A stretch of DNA of 64,000 nucleotides from contig NZ_BCQT01000009.1 of the NCBI RefSeq assembly GCF_001552215.1, positions 248,001-312,000 of the forward strand. The letters are read 5' to 3'. Origin of the DNA: Actinomadura macra NBRC 14102 (GTDB lineage Bacteria > Actinomycetota > Actinomycetes > Streptosporangiales > Streptosporangiaceae). Positions 17,386-25,534 of the stretch are shown piece after piece. Under the pieces are notes generated by a model. That model worked only from the letters and a program-made list of their open reading frames with translations. It had not been told where the DNA came from and ran no database searches. A program made the position numbers and the translations under genes. How positions within the stretch are numbered: the stretch's first letter is position 1; each line of letters starts with the position of its first letter.

Positions 17386-18357
17386 TCAGGGGTAGACGAT
17401 CCGGTGGCAGAGGGCGGGCAGCGCGCCGTCCGCCAGCCTGGGCATGACCTCCGGCAGCTCCGCGAAGGGACTCTCCCCGGTGATCAGCGCGTCGAACGCG
17501 GGGGCGGCGAGCAGCCGCAGTGCCAGCGCGAGCCGGTCGGCGAAGCTCCGGCGCCCCCGTCGGAGGGGGATCGCGCCGACCTGGCTGCTGCGGATCGTCA
17601 GCCGGCGCGAATGGAAGAACTCCCCGAGCCGGACGCCGATGCCGCGGTCCCCGTACCAGCTCAGCTCGACGACCTCACCTTCGGGCGCGAGCAGTTCCAG
17701 CGCGCGGGTGAGGCCCTCCTCGGTGGCGCTGGCGTGGATCACCAGGTCGCAGCCGGCCGTGGCGTCCTGCGGGGCGGCGAATCCGACGCCGAGCGCCGCC
17801 GCGACGGCGGCGCGGGACGGGTCGGTGTCGACGAGCTGGACCGACGCCCCGGGCAGGCCGGCGAGGACCCCGGCGACCGCGCACCCGACCATCCCGGCGC
17901 CGACGACCGCGATCCGGTCGCCGACCAGCGGCGCCGCGTCCCAGAGCGCGTTCACCGCGGTCTCGACCGTGCCGGCGAGGACGGCGCGTTCGGGCGGCAC
18001 GTCCGCCGGGATGGGGGTGACCGACGCCGCCCGGACGACGTACCGCGTCTGGTGCGGGTAGAGGCAGAACACCGCCCGGCCGAGCAGCGCGGCCGGTCCG
18101 TGTTCGACGACGCCCACGTTCAGGTACCCGTACTTGACCGGCCCGGGGAACTCCCCGTCCTGGAAGGGCGCGCGCATCAGCTCGTGCTGGCTCTCGGGCA
18201 CGCCGCCGCGGAAGACGAGCGCCTCGGTGCCGCGGCTCACGCCGGAGCAGACCGTCCTGACGAGGACGTCGTCCGGGCCGGGTTCGGGCAGCGTTTCCGC
18301 GCGGATCTCCCCGTCACCTGGCGACCGGATCCAGAACGCGAGGGCGTCGCGCTCCAT
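17386..18357 (-). CDS. MDR-type dehydrogenase (zinc-binding alcohol dehydrogenase-like)
   Basis: This 323-residue medium-chain dehydrogenase/reductase has an N-terminal GroES-like part ([20 protein letters not shown]) and a Rossmann domain with [15 protein letters not shown] and QLVDTD, which favours NAD(P)(H). The classical GHE zinc signature of alcohol dehydrogenases is absent; the region reads [13 protein letters not shown], as in BchC-like and related members. The start at ATG 18357 is supported by a perfect AAGGAGG five bases upstream, lying inside the 3' end of the CDP-alcohol phosphatidyltransferase gene (44-bp overlap). The substrate is probably an alcohol or ketone intermediate of the cluster. 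Confidence 0.88.
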   Translation of the reverse strand: MERDALAFWIRSPGDGEIRAETLPEPGPDDVLVRTVCSGVSRGTEALVFRGGVPESQHELMRAPFQDGEFPGPVKYGYLNVGVVEHGPAALLGRAVFCLYPHQTRYVVRAASVTPIPADVPPERAVLAGTVETAVNALWDAAPLVGDRIAVVGAGMVGCAVAGVLAGLPGASVQLVDTDPSRAAVAAALGVGFAAPQDATAGCDLVIHASATEEGLTRALELLAPEGEVVELSWYGDRGIGVRLGEFFHSRRLTIRSSQVGAIPLRRGRRSFADRLALALRLLAAPAFDALITGESPFAELPEVMPRLADGALPALCHRIVYP

Positions 18358-19069
18358 GGGCCCTCCTTCCGCGCCGGATGCCCGGCCCCGTGCCGGGCCT
18401 TACCGTGTGCCGCCGTGCGGACAGCCACAGGACGTCCCGTCCGAACGACCACGCGAGCAGCGCGAGCGCCGCCGCCACGATCAGCTCCGCATGCGGGACG
18501 ATCCCGGCCGCGGCCACGACGAGCACGACCCCCTGGACCACCGCGACGGCCTTGCGCGCCAGGCTCGGCGGCAGGGCGGCCCGCAGCCACGGCGCCGCCC
18601 ACGACGCGGCGGCGAACACGTACCGCATCGCCCCGATCGCCAGCACCCATGGCCCGGCGGAGGCGGCGACCTGCACCGACAGCACCAGGATCAGGAACGC
18701 GTCGACCTCCATGTCGAACCGCGCGCCGAGCTCCGACGCCGTTCCGGTGCGGCGGGCGACGCGGCCGTCCACCCCGTCCAGGACGAGCGCCACCGCGGCG
18801 ATGCCGACCAGGACCGCGACGGATCCGCCGCCGCGCGTCAGGTGGCCGGCCACCAGCGCCGTCACGCCGCCGGCCAGGACGACCCGGACGAGGGTCACGT
18901 GATCGGCCGGCCCGAGCCTCCGCCGGCCCCGGAAGGCCGACATCAGAACGCTCCACGAGCCTGCCGCGTAGGCGGCTCCGGCCGCCCAGCCCACCGGCCC
19001 GGGCCGGAGCGCCGCGAGCAGGACGAGCTGCGCCGCGACGGCGGCTCCAAGCTCCTGCCCGCGTGTCAT
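18314..19069 (-). CDS. CDP-alcohol phosphatidyltransferase family protein
   Basis: The 251-residue multi-pass membrane protein carries the full family signature D-G-x2-A-R-x8-G-x3-D-x3-D (D101, G102, A105, R106, G115, D119, D123). This motif binds the CDP-alcohol and two divalent metals. Such enzymes join a CDP-activated group to an alcohol (phosphatidylinositol-phosphate synthase, PgsA and others). Start ATG 19069 overlaps the ribA-like stop by four bases. In this cluster it implies that a phospholipid or phosphodiester is made, possibly acting with the AUR1-like PAP2 protein. Residues beyond about 225 are Arg-rich and overlap the next gene. Confidence 0.9.
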   Translation of the reverse strand: MTRGQELGAAVAAQLVLLAALRPGPVGWAAGAAYAAGSWSVLMSAFRGRRRLGPADHVTLVRVVLAGGVTALVAGHLTRGGGSVAVLVGIAAVALVLDGVDGRVARRTGTASELGARFDMEVDAFLILVLSVQVAASAGPWVLAIGAMRYVFAAASWAAPWLRAALPPSLARKAVAVVQGVVLVVAAAGIVPHAELIVAAALALLAWSFGRDVLWLSARRHTVRPGTGPGIRRGRRAHGARRPRVLDPVAR

Positions 19070-19710
19070 CCGCGCACCTCACCCGCGGTCAGCGAGTCGA
19101 GCTGGGGCAGGTCGTGGCCCAGCCGGTCGCGCTTGGCGGTCAGGTACCGGATGTTGTCGTCGCTGACCGGGACCAGCAGCGGGACTCGCGCCGAGACGGC
19201 GATCCCGTACGACTCCAGTGCGCGTACCTTGTCGGGGTTGTTCGACATCAGCCGCACCGACCGGACCCCGAGATACCGCAGCACCCGCGCGGCCGGCCCG
19301 TAGTCGCGCACGTCCACGGGCAGCCCGATCGCGGTGGCGGAGTCGACGGTGTCCAGTCCCTGGTCGTCCTGCAGGACGTGGGTGCGGACCTTCGCGACCA
19401 GCCCGATCCCCCGCCCCTCATGCCCGCGCAGGTACACCAGCACCCCCGCCCCCTCCCGCGCGACGGCGTCCAGCGCGGCGCCGAGCTGGTCCCCGCACTC
19501 GCAGCGTGTCGCCCCGAAGATGTCGCCGGTCATGCACTCGGAGTGCATCCGGACGAGCACGTCCTCACGTTCCCCGACGTCCCCCCGGACGAGGGCCATG
19601 TGCTCGTGCCCGTCGACCGGGTCCCGGAACGCGACGGCACGGAAGACGCCGCGCCGGGTCCTCAGGTCGGCCTCCGCCATGTCGTCGTGATCGATGCCCT
19701 GGTCGCGCAT
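19066..19710 (-). CDS. ribA: GTP cyclohydrolase II homolog (switch Tyr replaced by His)
   Basis: The protein has 214 residues from ATG 19710, which follows GGAAGGGG; the frame is open to 19734. It shows GCH II signatures: zinc cysteines C59, C70 and C72 (HSECMTGD, RCECGDQ), the GTP-binding EGRGIGL, and the C-terminal NNPDKVRALESYGI. The residue matching E. coli Tyr105 (KIRAYALQD) is His111 here (KVRTHVLQD). In S. coelicolor SCO6655 the same position is Met, and that enzyme stops at the formylated product FAPy rather than releasing formate; Tyr restores the normal reaction. This copy is therefore probably not for riboflavin, and no other rib genes are nearby. It leads a seven-gene operon. Confidence 0.9.
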   Translation of the reverse strand: MRDQGIDHDDMAEADLRTRRGVFRAVAFRDPVDGHEHMALVRGDVGEREDVLVRMHSECMTGDIFGATRCECGDQLGAALDAVAREGAGVLVYLRGHEGRGIGLVAKVRTHVLQDDQGLDTVDSATAIGLPVDVRDYGPAARVLRYLGVRSVRLMSNNPDKVRALESYGIAVSARVPLLVPVSDDNIRYLTAKRDRLGHDLPQLDSLTAGEVRG

Positions 19711-19734
19711 CGTTCCCCTTCCTCGGCTCGGCAA

Positions 19735-20108
19735 TCACCCTTGGTACGGGGCGGACCGCCGCACGGTTGCGTCCGAAATCACTCTATCTATGAATCATTC
19801 AGAGATTGAATGAATCGGATTCGCTGTGTTACCAGGTGACACGCAGGGAGACCCGCGGAAGGTTCACGCCAACGACGATCTTCAATCCGCGTGCGGGCGC
19901 GCCGGGGCCGGCGGGGCCACGCGCGGGCGCCGTCCGCGACCGCCAGGATGGTGGGGTGCCTGCAAGGGATTACGGATTGAGCATGGAGTTTCTGAAGATT
20001 TCAGCAAGGAGTTCACGAGCGTGGAGGTCGTTGCTAGCGTCCCGGTCCAGCCACCCCGTCCCGGAAACGGCGGGACGACGGGACGCACCGGCACGCGAAG
20101 GAGGACAC
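19735..20108. promoter_or_regulatory. Divergent promoter region, ribA-like operon and sugar-binding lipoprotein
   Basis: This 374-bp region separates the two divergent transcription units. It holds AT-rich repeats: TGAATCATTCA (19791-19801, palindromic with a single central base) and TGAATGAATC (19807-19816) near the ribA side, and CTGAA-GAT-TTCAG (19992-20004, perfect 5-bp arms) on the lipoprotein side. These look like operator half-sites. No gene is seen within it, although the lipoprotein frame is open back to 19806. Confidence 0.5.
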
Positions 20109-21458
20109 ATGCGGCGCACCTACGGCGTCCTCGCGGGAATCGTCACCTGTGCCGCGCTCACACTCTCCGCCTGCGACGGTGACGGTGACGGGTCATCCCG
20201 CGCCGAGGCCGCCGGCCTCAAGGGCCGCGGGCCGATCACGTTCGTGACCGGCAAGGACCGCTCCGGCTCCCTGCACAAACAGATCGACACCTGGAACGAG
20301 GGCCATCAGGACGAGAAGGTCCGCGTCATCGAACTGCCGGATGAGCCCGCGGACCAGCGCCGGCAGATGATCCAGAACGCGACGAACAGGTCCGACGCCT
20401 ACTCCGTCCTCAACCTCGACGTTGCGTGGACGGCGGAGTTCGCGGCGAACCGGTGGCTGGCCCCGCTCCCCACGGTTCCCCCACCCGGCGCCCCCGGAGG
20501 TTCCCAAGGGTCGCCCGCCCTGAAGGGGGCGCGGCTTGACCTGTCCACGATGCTGCCCGCGACGATCGCGACCGGGCGGTATCGCGGGAGGCTGTACGCG
20601 GTGCCGTCCGCGTCCGACGCCGGGATGCTGTACTACCGCAAGGATCTGCTGGAGAAGGCCGGGATTTCCGCGCCACCGAGGACCTACGCCGAGATGTGGG
20701 CCGCCTGCGACAGGGTGCGGAAGATCCCCGAGGGCAGGGGCGTCGACTGCTACCTCACCGGGGTCGACAGGTCCGAGAGCGGCACGGTCAGCGCGGTCGA
20801 GGCCATCGGCAGCGCCGGTGGGGCCATCCTCGGGCCGGATGGGAGACCCGCGCTGAACACCCCGGCCGCCAGGCGGGGCCTGGGGTTCCTCGTCGACGCG
20901 CGCAAGGACGGGCGGATGCCGAAGGCCGCCGACACGCTCGACACCGAGGGCGGTCGCCGCCACTTCCAGTCCGGCCGGTTGCTGTTCCAGCGGCAGTGGG
21001 CCTACCAGTACACGCTCGCGGAGAAGGACGACGGCTCGTCCGAGGTGGCGGGCAGGTTCGCGGTCGCGCCGCTGCCCGGCCCGGACGGCCCCGGCGTCGC
21101 GGGCCTCGGCGGCCACGACCTGGGGATCTCCGCCTTCGCCAGGAACAAGCTGACCTCGCTGGACTTCATCCGCTACCTCACCGGCGAGGCGGCACAGCGC
21201 GCCGCCCTGCTCGCCACCTCGCAGGCCCCGACCCTCGCCGCGCTGTACGACGACCCGGAGATGGTGCGGAGGTTCCCGTACCTGCCGGTGCTCAGGGCGG
21301 CGATCCAGTCCGCCCGGCCGCGTCCGGCCGCGGCGAGGTACGGGGACGTGACGGCCGCGATCCAGGGCTCGGTACACGACGCCGTGACCGGGAGGATTCC
21401 CGTCGATCGTGCTTTGTCCGGCCTTCAGGGCGAGCTCGGACCACTGACCGCGCCGTGA
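20109..21458 (+). CDS. ABC transporter sugar-binding lipoprotein
   Basis: The ATG at 20109 has GAAGGAGG just upstream. The protein has 449 residues, beginning with a lipoprotein signal peptide and lipobox LSAC (Cys22), then a family 1 solute-binding fold typical of maltose/trehalose-type binders (TFVTGKDRSGSLHKQID, AVPSASDAGMLYYRKDLLEKAG, QRQWAYQYTL). It is followed after 125 bp by a GH13 alpha-glucosidase, so an alpha-glucoside ligand is likely. The permease genes and LacI regulator that usually accompany such binders are absent, so it would have to work with a permease encoded elsewhere. Confidence 0.9.
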   Translation: MRRTYGVLAGIVTCAALTLSACDGDGDGSSRAEAAGLKGRGPITFVTGKDRSGSLHKQIDTWNEGHQDEKVRVIELPDEPADQRRQMIQNATNRSDAYSVLNLDVAWTAEFAANRWLAPLPTVPPPGAPGGSQGSPALKGARLDLSTMLPATIATGRYRGRLYAVPSASDAGMLYYRKDLLEKAGISAPPRTYAEMWAACDRVRKIPEGRGVDCYLTGVDRSESGTVSAVEAIGSAGGAILGPDGRPALNTPAARRGLGFLVDARKDGRMPKAADTLDTEGGRRHFQSGRLLFQRQWAYQYTLAEKDDGSSEVAGRFAVAPLPGPDGPGVAGLGGHDLGISAFARNKLTSLDFIRYLTGEAAQRAALLATSQAPTLAALYDDPEMVRRFPYLPVLRAAIQSARPRPAAARYGDVTAAIQGSVHDAVTGRIPVDRALSGLQGELGPLTAP

Positions 21459-21583
21459 TGCGCCCCCACACAATGATCAACAGCTGGTCGCCGTCGTGTC
21501 GGTGTTCCAGCGCCGTATCGTCGCCGGACGTACCGCCGGCGGGGTGAAATAGTCCCTGACAGCCCCCGACCAGAAGGATGTTC

Positions 21584-23215
21584 ATGACGCAGAACAGCCT
21601 CGCCGTCCCCGCCGGCACGCCGGCCGGGGACGCCACCTCCTGGTGGCGCGACGCGGTCATCTACCAGGTGTACGTCCGCAGCTTCGCGGACTCGGGCGGG
21701 GACGGCGTCGGCGACCTGCCCGGCGTCCGGTCCCGGCTCCCCTACCTGGCCGGTCTCGGCGTGGACGCGCTGTGGTTGACCCCGTTCTACGTCTCCCCGA
21801 TGGCCGACTTCGGGTACGACGTCGCCGACTACCGCGACGTGGACCCGCTGTTCGGCACGCTCGCCGACGCCCGCGGCCTGATCGCCGACGCGCACGCCCA
21901 CGGCCTGCGGATCATCGTGGACGTCGTCCCGAACCACACCTCCGACCGGCACGCCTGGTTCCTGGCCGCCCTCGCGTCCGCACCCGGCTCGCCGGAACGC
22001 GCCCGCTACATCTTCCGGGACGGCCAGGGCCCGGACGGGTCGCGCCCGCCGAACGACTGGGAATCGGTGTTCGGCGGCCCCGCCTGGACGCGGCTGCCCG
22101 ACGGTCAGTGGTACCTGCACCTGTTCGCCTCCGAGCAGCCGGACCTGAACTGGGAGAACCCCGAGGTCCGCACCGAGTTCGCGAGCATCCTCAGGTTCTG
22201 GCTCGACCTCGGCGTGGACGGCTTCCGGGTGGACGTCGCACACGGCATGGCCAAGGCACCCGGCCTGCCCGACGTCGGCCACGCGAACCAGGTCGACATG
22301 CTCGGGACAGCCGTTCTGCCCTATTTCGACCAGGATGCCGTCCACGACGTCCACCGGGAGTGGCGGCGGGTGCTCGACTCCTACCCCGGCGACCGGATCG
22401 CCGTCGCCGAGGCGTGGGCGCCGACGCCCGAGCGGCTCGCCCTCTACACCCGTCCGGACGAGCTGCACCAGGCGTTCAACTTCCACTACCTGACCGCGCC
22501 GTGGGCGGCGCCTGGTATGCGGGAGGTGATCGAGGAGTCGCTCCGCACCGCCGAGGCTGTCGGCGCGCCCGCGACCTGGGTACTGTCCAACCACGACGTC
22601 AAGCGGCATGTCACCCGGTACGGCGGCGGCGGGACGGGACTGCGGCGGGCCCGCGCCGCGACATTGCTGACCCTCGCGCTCCCGGGCTCCGCGTACGTCT
22701 ACCAGGGCGAGGAACTGGGCCTGCCCGAGGTGCTCGACCTGCCGGAGGAGTTCCTCCAGGACCCGCAGCGCGCGCGGGGCGCCAGCTCGGGCCGTGACGG
22801 CTGCCGCGTCCCGCTGCCGTGGGAGGGCGAGGAGCCCCCGTTCGGCTTCGGTACCGGCGCCGCCTCCTGGCTGCCGATGCCGCCGAACTGGCGCGACCTC
22901 ACCGTCGCGGCACAGTCCGCCGACCCGGACTCGATGCTCGTCCTGTACCGCGAGGCGCTGCGCGTCCGCCGCGGGCATCCCGCGCTCGGCGACGGCCCGC
23001 TGCGCTGGCTGGTCGGCCCGCCCGGCACGCTGTTCTTCGTCCGGGAGGCGCCCGAGGGCCGGACCCTCACGTGCGCGGTGAACATGGGTGCGCGCACCGT
23101 CCGCGTCCCCTTGCACGGCACTCCGCTGCTGGCGAGCGGCCCCTACCGGGTGAACGGCGGATGCGCCGAACTGCCACCGGACACCGCACTGTGGTGGGAA
23201 GCCGAGACTCGCTGA
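21584..23215 (+). CDS. GH13 alpha-glucosidase (oligo-1,6-glucosidase/maltase type)
   Basis: This cytoplasmic enzyme has 543 residues from ATG 21584; ATG 21578 is an alternative, but AAGG is better spaced for 21584. The GH13 conserved regions are in order: DVVPNHTSD (region I), GFRVDVAHGM with the nucleophile Asp near residue 216 (II), VAEAW with the general acid Glu near 275 (III), and LSNHDVKRH with the transition-state Asp near 337 (IV). It hydrolyses alpha-linked glucosides such as maltose, isomaltose or trehalose-related sugars. It lies downstream of the sugar-binding lipoprotein in the same direction. Confidence 0.93.
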   Translation: MTQNSLAVPAGTPAGDATSWWRDAVIYQVYVRSFADSGGDGVGDLPGVRSRLPYLAGLGVDALWLTPFYVSPMADFGYDVADYRDVDPLFGTLADARGLIADAHAHGLRIIVDVVPNHTSDRHAWFLAALASAPGSPERARYIFRDGQGPDGSRPPNDWESVFGGPAWTRLPDGQWYLHLFASEQPDLNWENPEVRTEFASILRFWLDLGVDGFRVDVAHGMAKAPGLPDVGHANQVDMLGTAVLPYFDQDAVHDVHREWRRVLDSYPGDRIAVAEAWAPTPERLALYTRPDELHQAFNFHYLTAPWAAPGMREVIEESLRTAEAVGAPATWVLSNHDVKRHVTRYGGGGTGLRRARAATLLTLALPGSAYVYQGEELGLPEVLDLPEEFLQDPQRARGASSGRDGCRVPLPWEGEEPPFGFGTGAASWLPMPPNWRDLTVAAQSADPDSMLVLYREALRVRRGHPALGDGPLRWLVGPPGTLFFVREAPEGRTLTCAVNMGARTVRVPLHGTPLLASGPYRVNGGCAELPPDTALWWEAETR

Positions 23216-23274
23216 TGTGAGCTCGGGACGACGCGCCTGGCGGACATCACGGCCCAGACAGGGGTGAACGAGGG

Positions 23275-23664
23275 CTAGCCCGTCCTATCGCCACCCCGCG
23301 CGGCCAGTCCGTCCAGGCGCGTGACCGCGGGTCGCCAGTCGGACGGCAGCAGGCAGCGGGTCGCACGATGAGCGTGATGAGCGAGCATGTAGGTGAAATG
23401 GTCGGCGATGTCGCATCCGGCCCTCGATGAACTGTGCGTGGTGATCAGGTGCAGGTCACCGCGCAGGTCGCGGAGTTCGGCCGGGGTGAGCGCGAAGCGG
23501 CCCGTCCGGAGCACGACCGTTCCCGACTCGTCCACGGTCACCCGGACGTCGACGCCCGCGAAACCACCCGTCCGCTCGTATTCCACGAGTATTTGTGAAT
23601 GTGGGGCGATTCGGGAAATAGCACCGGATATCGCAAGCACCAACGCCATTCCGAAGGCGAGCAT
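23275..23664 (-). CDS. Emfourin-like protein with N-terminal signal/anchor
   Basis: This is a 129-residue protein from ATG 23664, preceded by AGAGGAG. A hydrophobic segment at residues 2-17 looks like a signal peptide or anchor. The remainder (VEYERTGGFAGVDVRVTVD, LTPAELRDLRGDL, and a late FTYMLAH segment) resembles emfourin, the small inhibitor of protealysin-type M4 proteases, where the conserved SGGFAG-like motif contacts the enzyme. No M4 protease gene is in the window. The assignment rests on this motif pattern. It could also be an uncharacterised secreted protein. Confidence 0.55.
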   Translation of the reverse strand: MLAFGMALVLAISGAISRIAPHSQILVEYERTGGFAGVDVRVTVDESGTVVLRTGRFALTPAELRDLRGDLHLITTHSSSRAGCDIADHFTYMLAHHAHRATRCLLPSDWRPAVTRLDGLAARGGDRTG

Positions 23665-23862
23665 GGTGTTCTCCTCTGGGCGACCGGAGTGACAATACCA
23701 ACTCCCCCAGGTGCGCCGTTCCATTCCCACCCGATAACATAAATACGGCAAACAGCAAGAAATGCCGAGACTATCGGTTCCACTCTGTGGGACTGGATTC
23801 CCAGCACCAGGGGGAGGGTGCTGTCATGGGCGGAGGACTTCCCCCGGGCCCAGGAGGCGACC
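23665..23862. other. 198-bp divergent intergenic region
   Basis: This region separates the emfourin-like gene (minus) from the SnoaL-like gene (plus) and must contain both promoters. Its left part is AT-richer than average. I see no clear palindrome or RNA structure. Confidence 0.4.
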
Positions 23863-24327
23863 ATGTCCACCGAACCACCGAGCCAGCAGGCCATCGCGAA
23901 CCTGATCGCGAGGTACGCCGAGCTCGTGGACGGCGCCGACTTCGACGGCATCCGGGACCTGTTCGCGGACGCCGCCTTCATCGGCAGCAACGCCACCTGG
24001 TGGGGCGGGGACGCCATCGCGGACATGTTCCGGGCCACGGTGATCGTCCACGCCGACGGCACCCTGCGGACCAGGCACGTCACCACCAACCTCCACATCG
24101 AGGTGGACGAGGTCGCGGGTACGGCCGCGTCACGCGCGTCCTACACCGTCCTGCAGGCGGTGCCGGGCCTGACCTTGCAGCCGATCGCCTGCGGCCGCTA
24201 CCACGACCGGTTCGCCCGCCGCGACGGCCGCTGGCGCTTCACCGAGCGGCGGATCTACCTGGACCTCACCGGCGACGTCAGCCATCACCTCCGCTGCGCG
24301 GCGAGGCTCCCTCAGGGCACGATGTAG
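23863..24327 (+). CDS. SnoaL/NTF2-like domain protein
   Basis: The ATG at 23863 follows CAGGAGG. The 154-residue protein has the SnoaL_4-type NTF2 fold pattern: an N-terminal helix [20 protein letters not shown], a central [13 protein letters not shown] strand, and a C-terminal [20 protein letters not shown] strand pair. Members are small isomerases, dehydratases or ring-hydroxylating dioxygenase beta-like proteins. The substrate cannot be told. It converges on the DUF1445 gene with a 16-bp tail overlap. A few bases upstream the frame is open to 23818, but without a better start. Confidence 0.88.
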   Translation: MSTEPPSQQAIANLIARYAELVDGADFDGIRDLFADAAFIGSNATWWGGDAIADMFRATVIVHADGTLRTRHVTTNLHIEVDEVAGTAASRASYTVLQAVPGLTLQPIACGRYHDRFARRDGRWRFTERRIYLDLTGDVSHHLRCAARLPQGTM

Positions 24328-25103
24328 CGGGTGTCGCGGGCGTCGGTGACGGCCATGTGGCCCGGGGCGTGCCCGATGGCGAGTTTCGGACGGGACGCCA
24401 TGACCGCCGCCTGCGGGGTGACGCCGCAGGCCCAGAAAACGGGGATCTCGTCCACGCGGACCTCGACCGGGTCACCGAAGTCGGGGGCGCCGAGGTCGGT
24501 GATGCCGAGTTCGACGGGGTCGCCGACGTGGACGGGGGCGCCGTGGACGGACGGGTACCGCGAGGTGATCCGGACCGCGTCCGCGACCTGCGCGGCGGGG
24601 ACGGGGCGCATGGAGACGACGAGCGGGCCACCGAAACCACCCGCTCGGCGGCATGTCCGGCTCGTCCGGTACATCGGGACGTTGACGCCCTGCTCGATGT
24701 GGCGGACGGGCACGCCGGCCTCGCGGAGCGCGTCCTCGAAGGTGAAGCTGCAGCCGATGAGAAAGCAGACCAGGTCGTCGCGCCACCGGTCGGTGACGTC
24801 GGTGACCTCGGCGACCGGTTCGCCGTGCTCGTAGACGACGTAGCCGGGCAGGTCGGTGCGCAGGTCGCCGGCGAACAGCGAGGCCGACGTCGCGCCGGGC
24901 TCGGTGACGTCCAGGACGGGGCAGGGCTTGGGGTTGCGCTGCGCGAACAGCAGCAGGTCGTACGCCTGCTCGCGGGGGACGGCGATGAGGTTGGCCTGCG
25001 TCCAGCCGGCGCACCAGCCCGCGGTGGGGACGCGCAGGCCGGCACGGAACAGCGCGCGGGCCTGGTCCGGGGACAGGGCACCCGGGTCGATGGGATTGGT
25101 CAT
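24312..25103 (-). CDS. DUF1445 putative hydro-lyase (D-glutamate cyclase-like)
   Basis: The protein has 263 residues from ATG 25103. Family signatures are visible: [40 protein letters not shown], and the C-terminal [12 protein letters not shown] plus [12 protein letters not shown]. The family includes bacterial YcsI-type hydro-lyases and the domain of mammalian D-glutamate cyclase, which interconverts D-glutamate and 5-oxo-D-proline. It is commonly clustered with pxpABC and an NRAMP-like transporter, exactly the remnants seen upstream here. It is probably the surviving enzyme of a 5-oxoproline locus. Confidence 0.9.
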   Translation of the reverse strand: MTNPIDPGALSPDQARALFRAGLRVPTAGWCAGWTQANLIAVPREQAYDLLLFAQRNPKPCPVLDVTEPGATSASLFAGDLRTDLPGYVVYEHGEPVAEVTDVTDRWRDDLVCFLIGCSFTFEDALREAGVPVRHIEQGVNVPMYRTSRTCRRAGGFGGPLVVSMRPVPAAQVADAVRITSRYPSVHGAPVHVGDPVELGITDLGAPDFGDPVEVRVDEIPVFWACGVTPQAAVMASRPKLAIGHAPGHMAVTDARDTRYIVP

Positions 25104-25314
25104 GATCGCTCCTCTCCGAGGTCGGGCACGGGCAGTCGCCGGAACGAGCCCGCACCACCGGGAAGCGATGCAGGACGAGCCGGACGGGCGGCAGCGAGAG
25201 ATCGGGCAGAAGCGTCCGGGGGAAGGGGGACGCCGCGAGGGAACTGGCCGGATGGCGAGGCCGGCACGAAAACCGGTCGCCGAGCGCCGGTCGGCGGGGC
25301 GCAGCGCATCTTGT

Positions 25315-25410
25315 GTCCGGGACCGCGGCGCCTGACACCCCCACGCCAGACGCCGCGTTCCCCGGACGCCCGAGGTCGTGGACAGTCGCCAGCGGCCCCG
25401 TCTCCATAAC
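25315..25410 (-). pseudogene. pxpC: Relic of pxpC (5-oxoprolinase subunit C) 5' end
   Basis: On the minus strand one frame reads [13 protein letters not shown] followed by SGVGVSGAA, the diagnostic N-terminus of PxpC/KipA-type biotin-dependent carboxyltransferase-like proteins (usually GxLTTVQDLGRPG and SGAAD). A neighbouring frame continues with [12 protein letters not shown], resembling the next conserved ALRLANRLVGN, so a frameshift is present as well. The rest of the roughly 300-residue protein is missing. It lies about 35 bp after the pxpB relic. Confidence 0.7.
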
Positions 25411-25444
25411 GTCCGGTCCGCACCCCTTGGTTCCCCACGGACGA

Positions 25445-25525
25445 GACCGCCCAGGCCTCCCAGGCCGCAGCGAGCGCCGGACACTCGACGATGATCGCCG
25501 TGTTCCCAGTCGCGGAAAGCCGCAT
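25445..25525 (-). pseudogene. pxpB: Relic of pxpB (5-oxoprolinase subunit B) 5' end
   Basis: The first 27 codons of a minus-strand frame starting at 25525 read [20 protein letters not shown] and then WEAW, matching the N-terminus of PxpB/KipI (usually MRLxPxGDxALLVEL). After that the similarity stops. It begins 10 bp after the NRAMP-like gene stop, just where pxpB normally sits. The 25104-25534 stretch therefore looks like a deletion scar rather than ordinary intergenic DNA. Confidence 0.7.
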
Positions 25526-25534
25526 CCCGATCGC

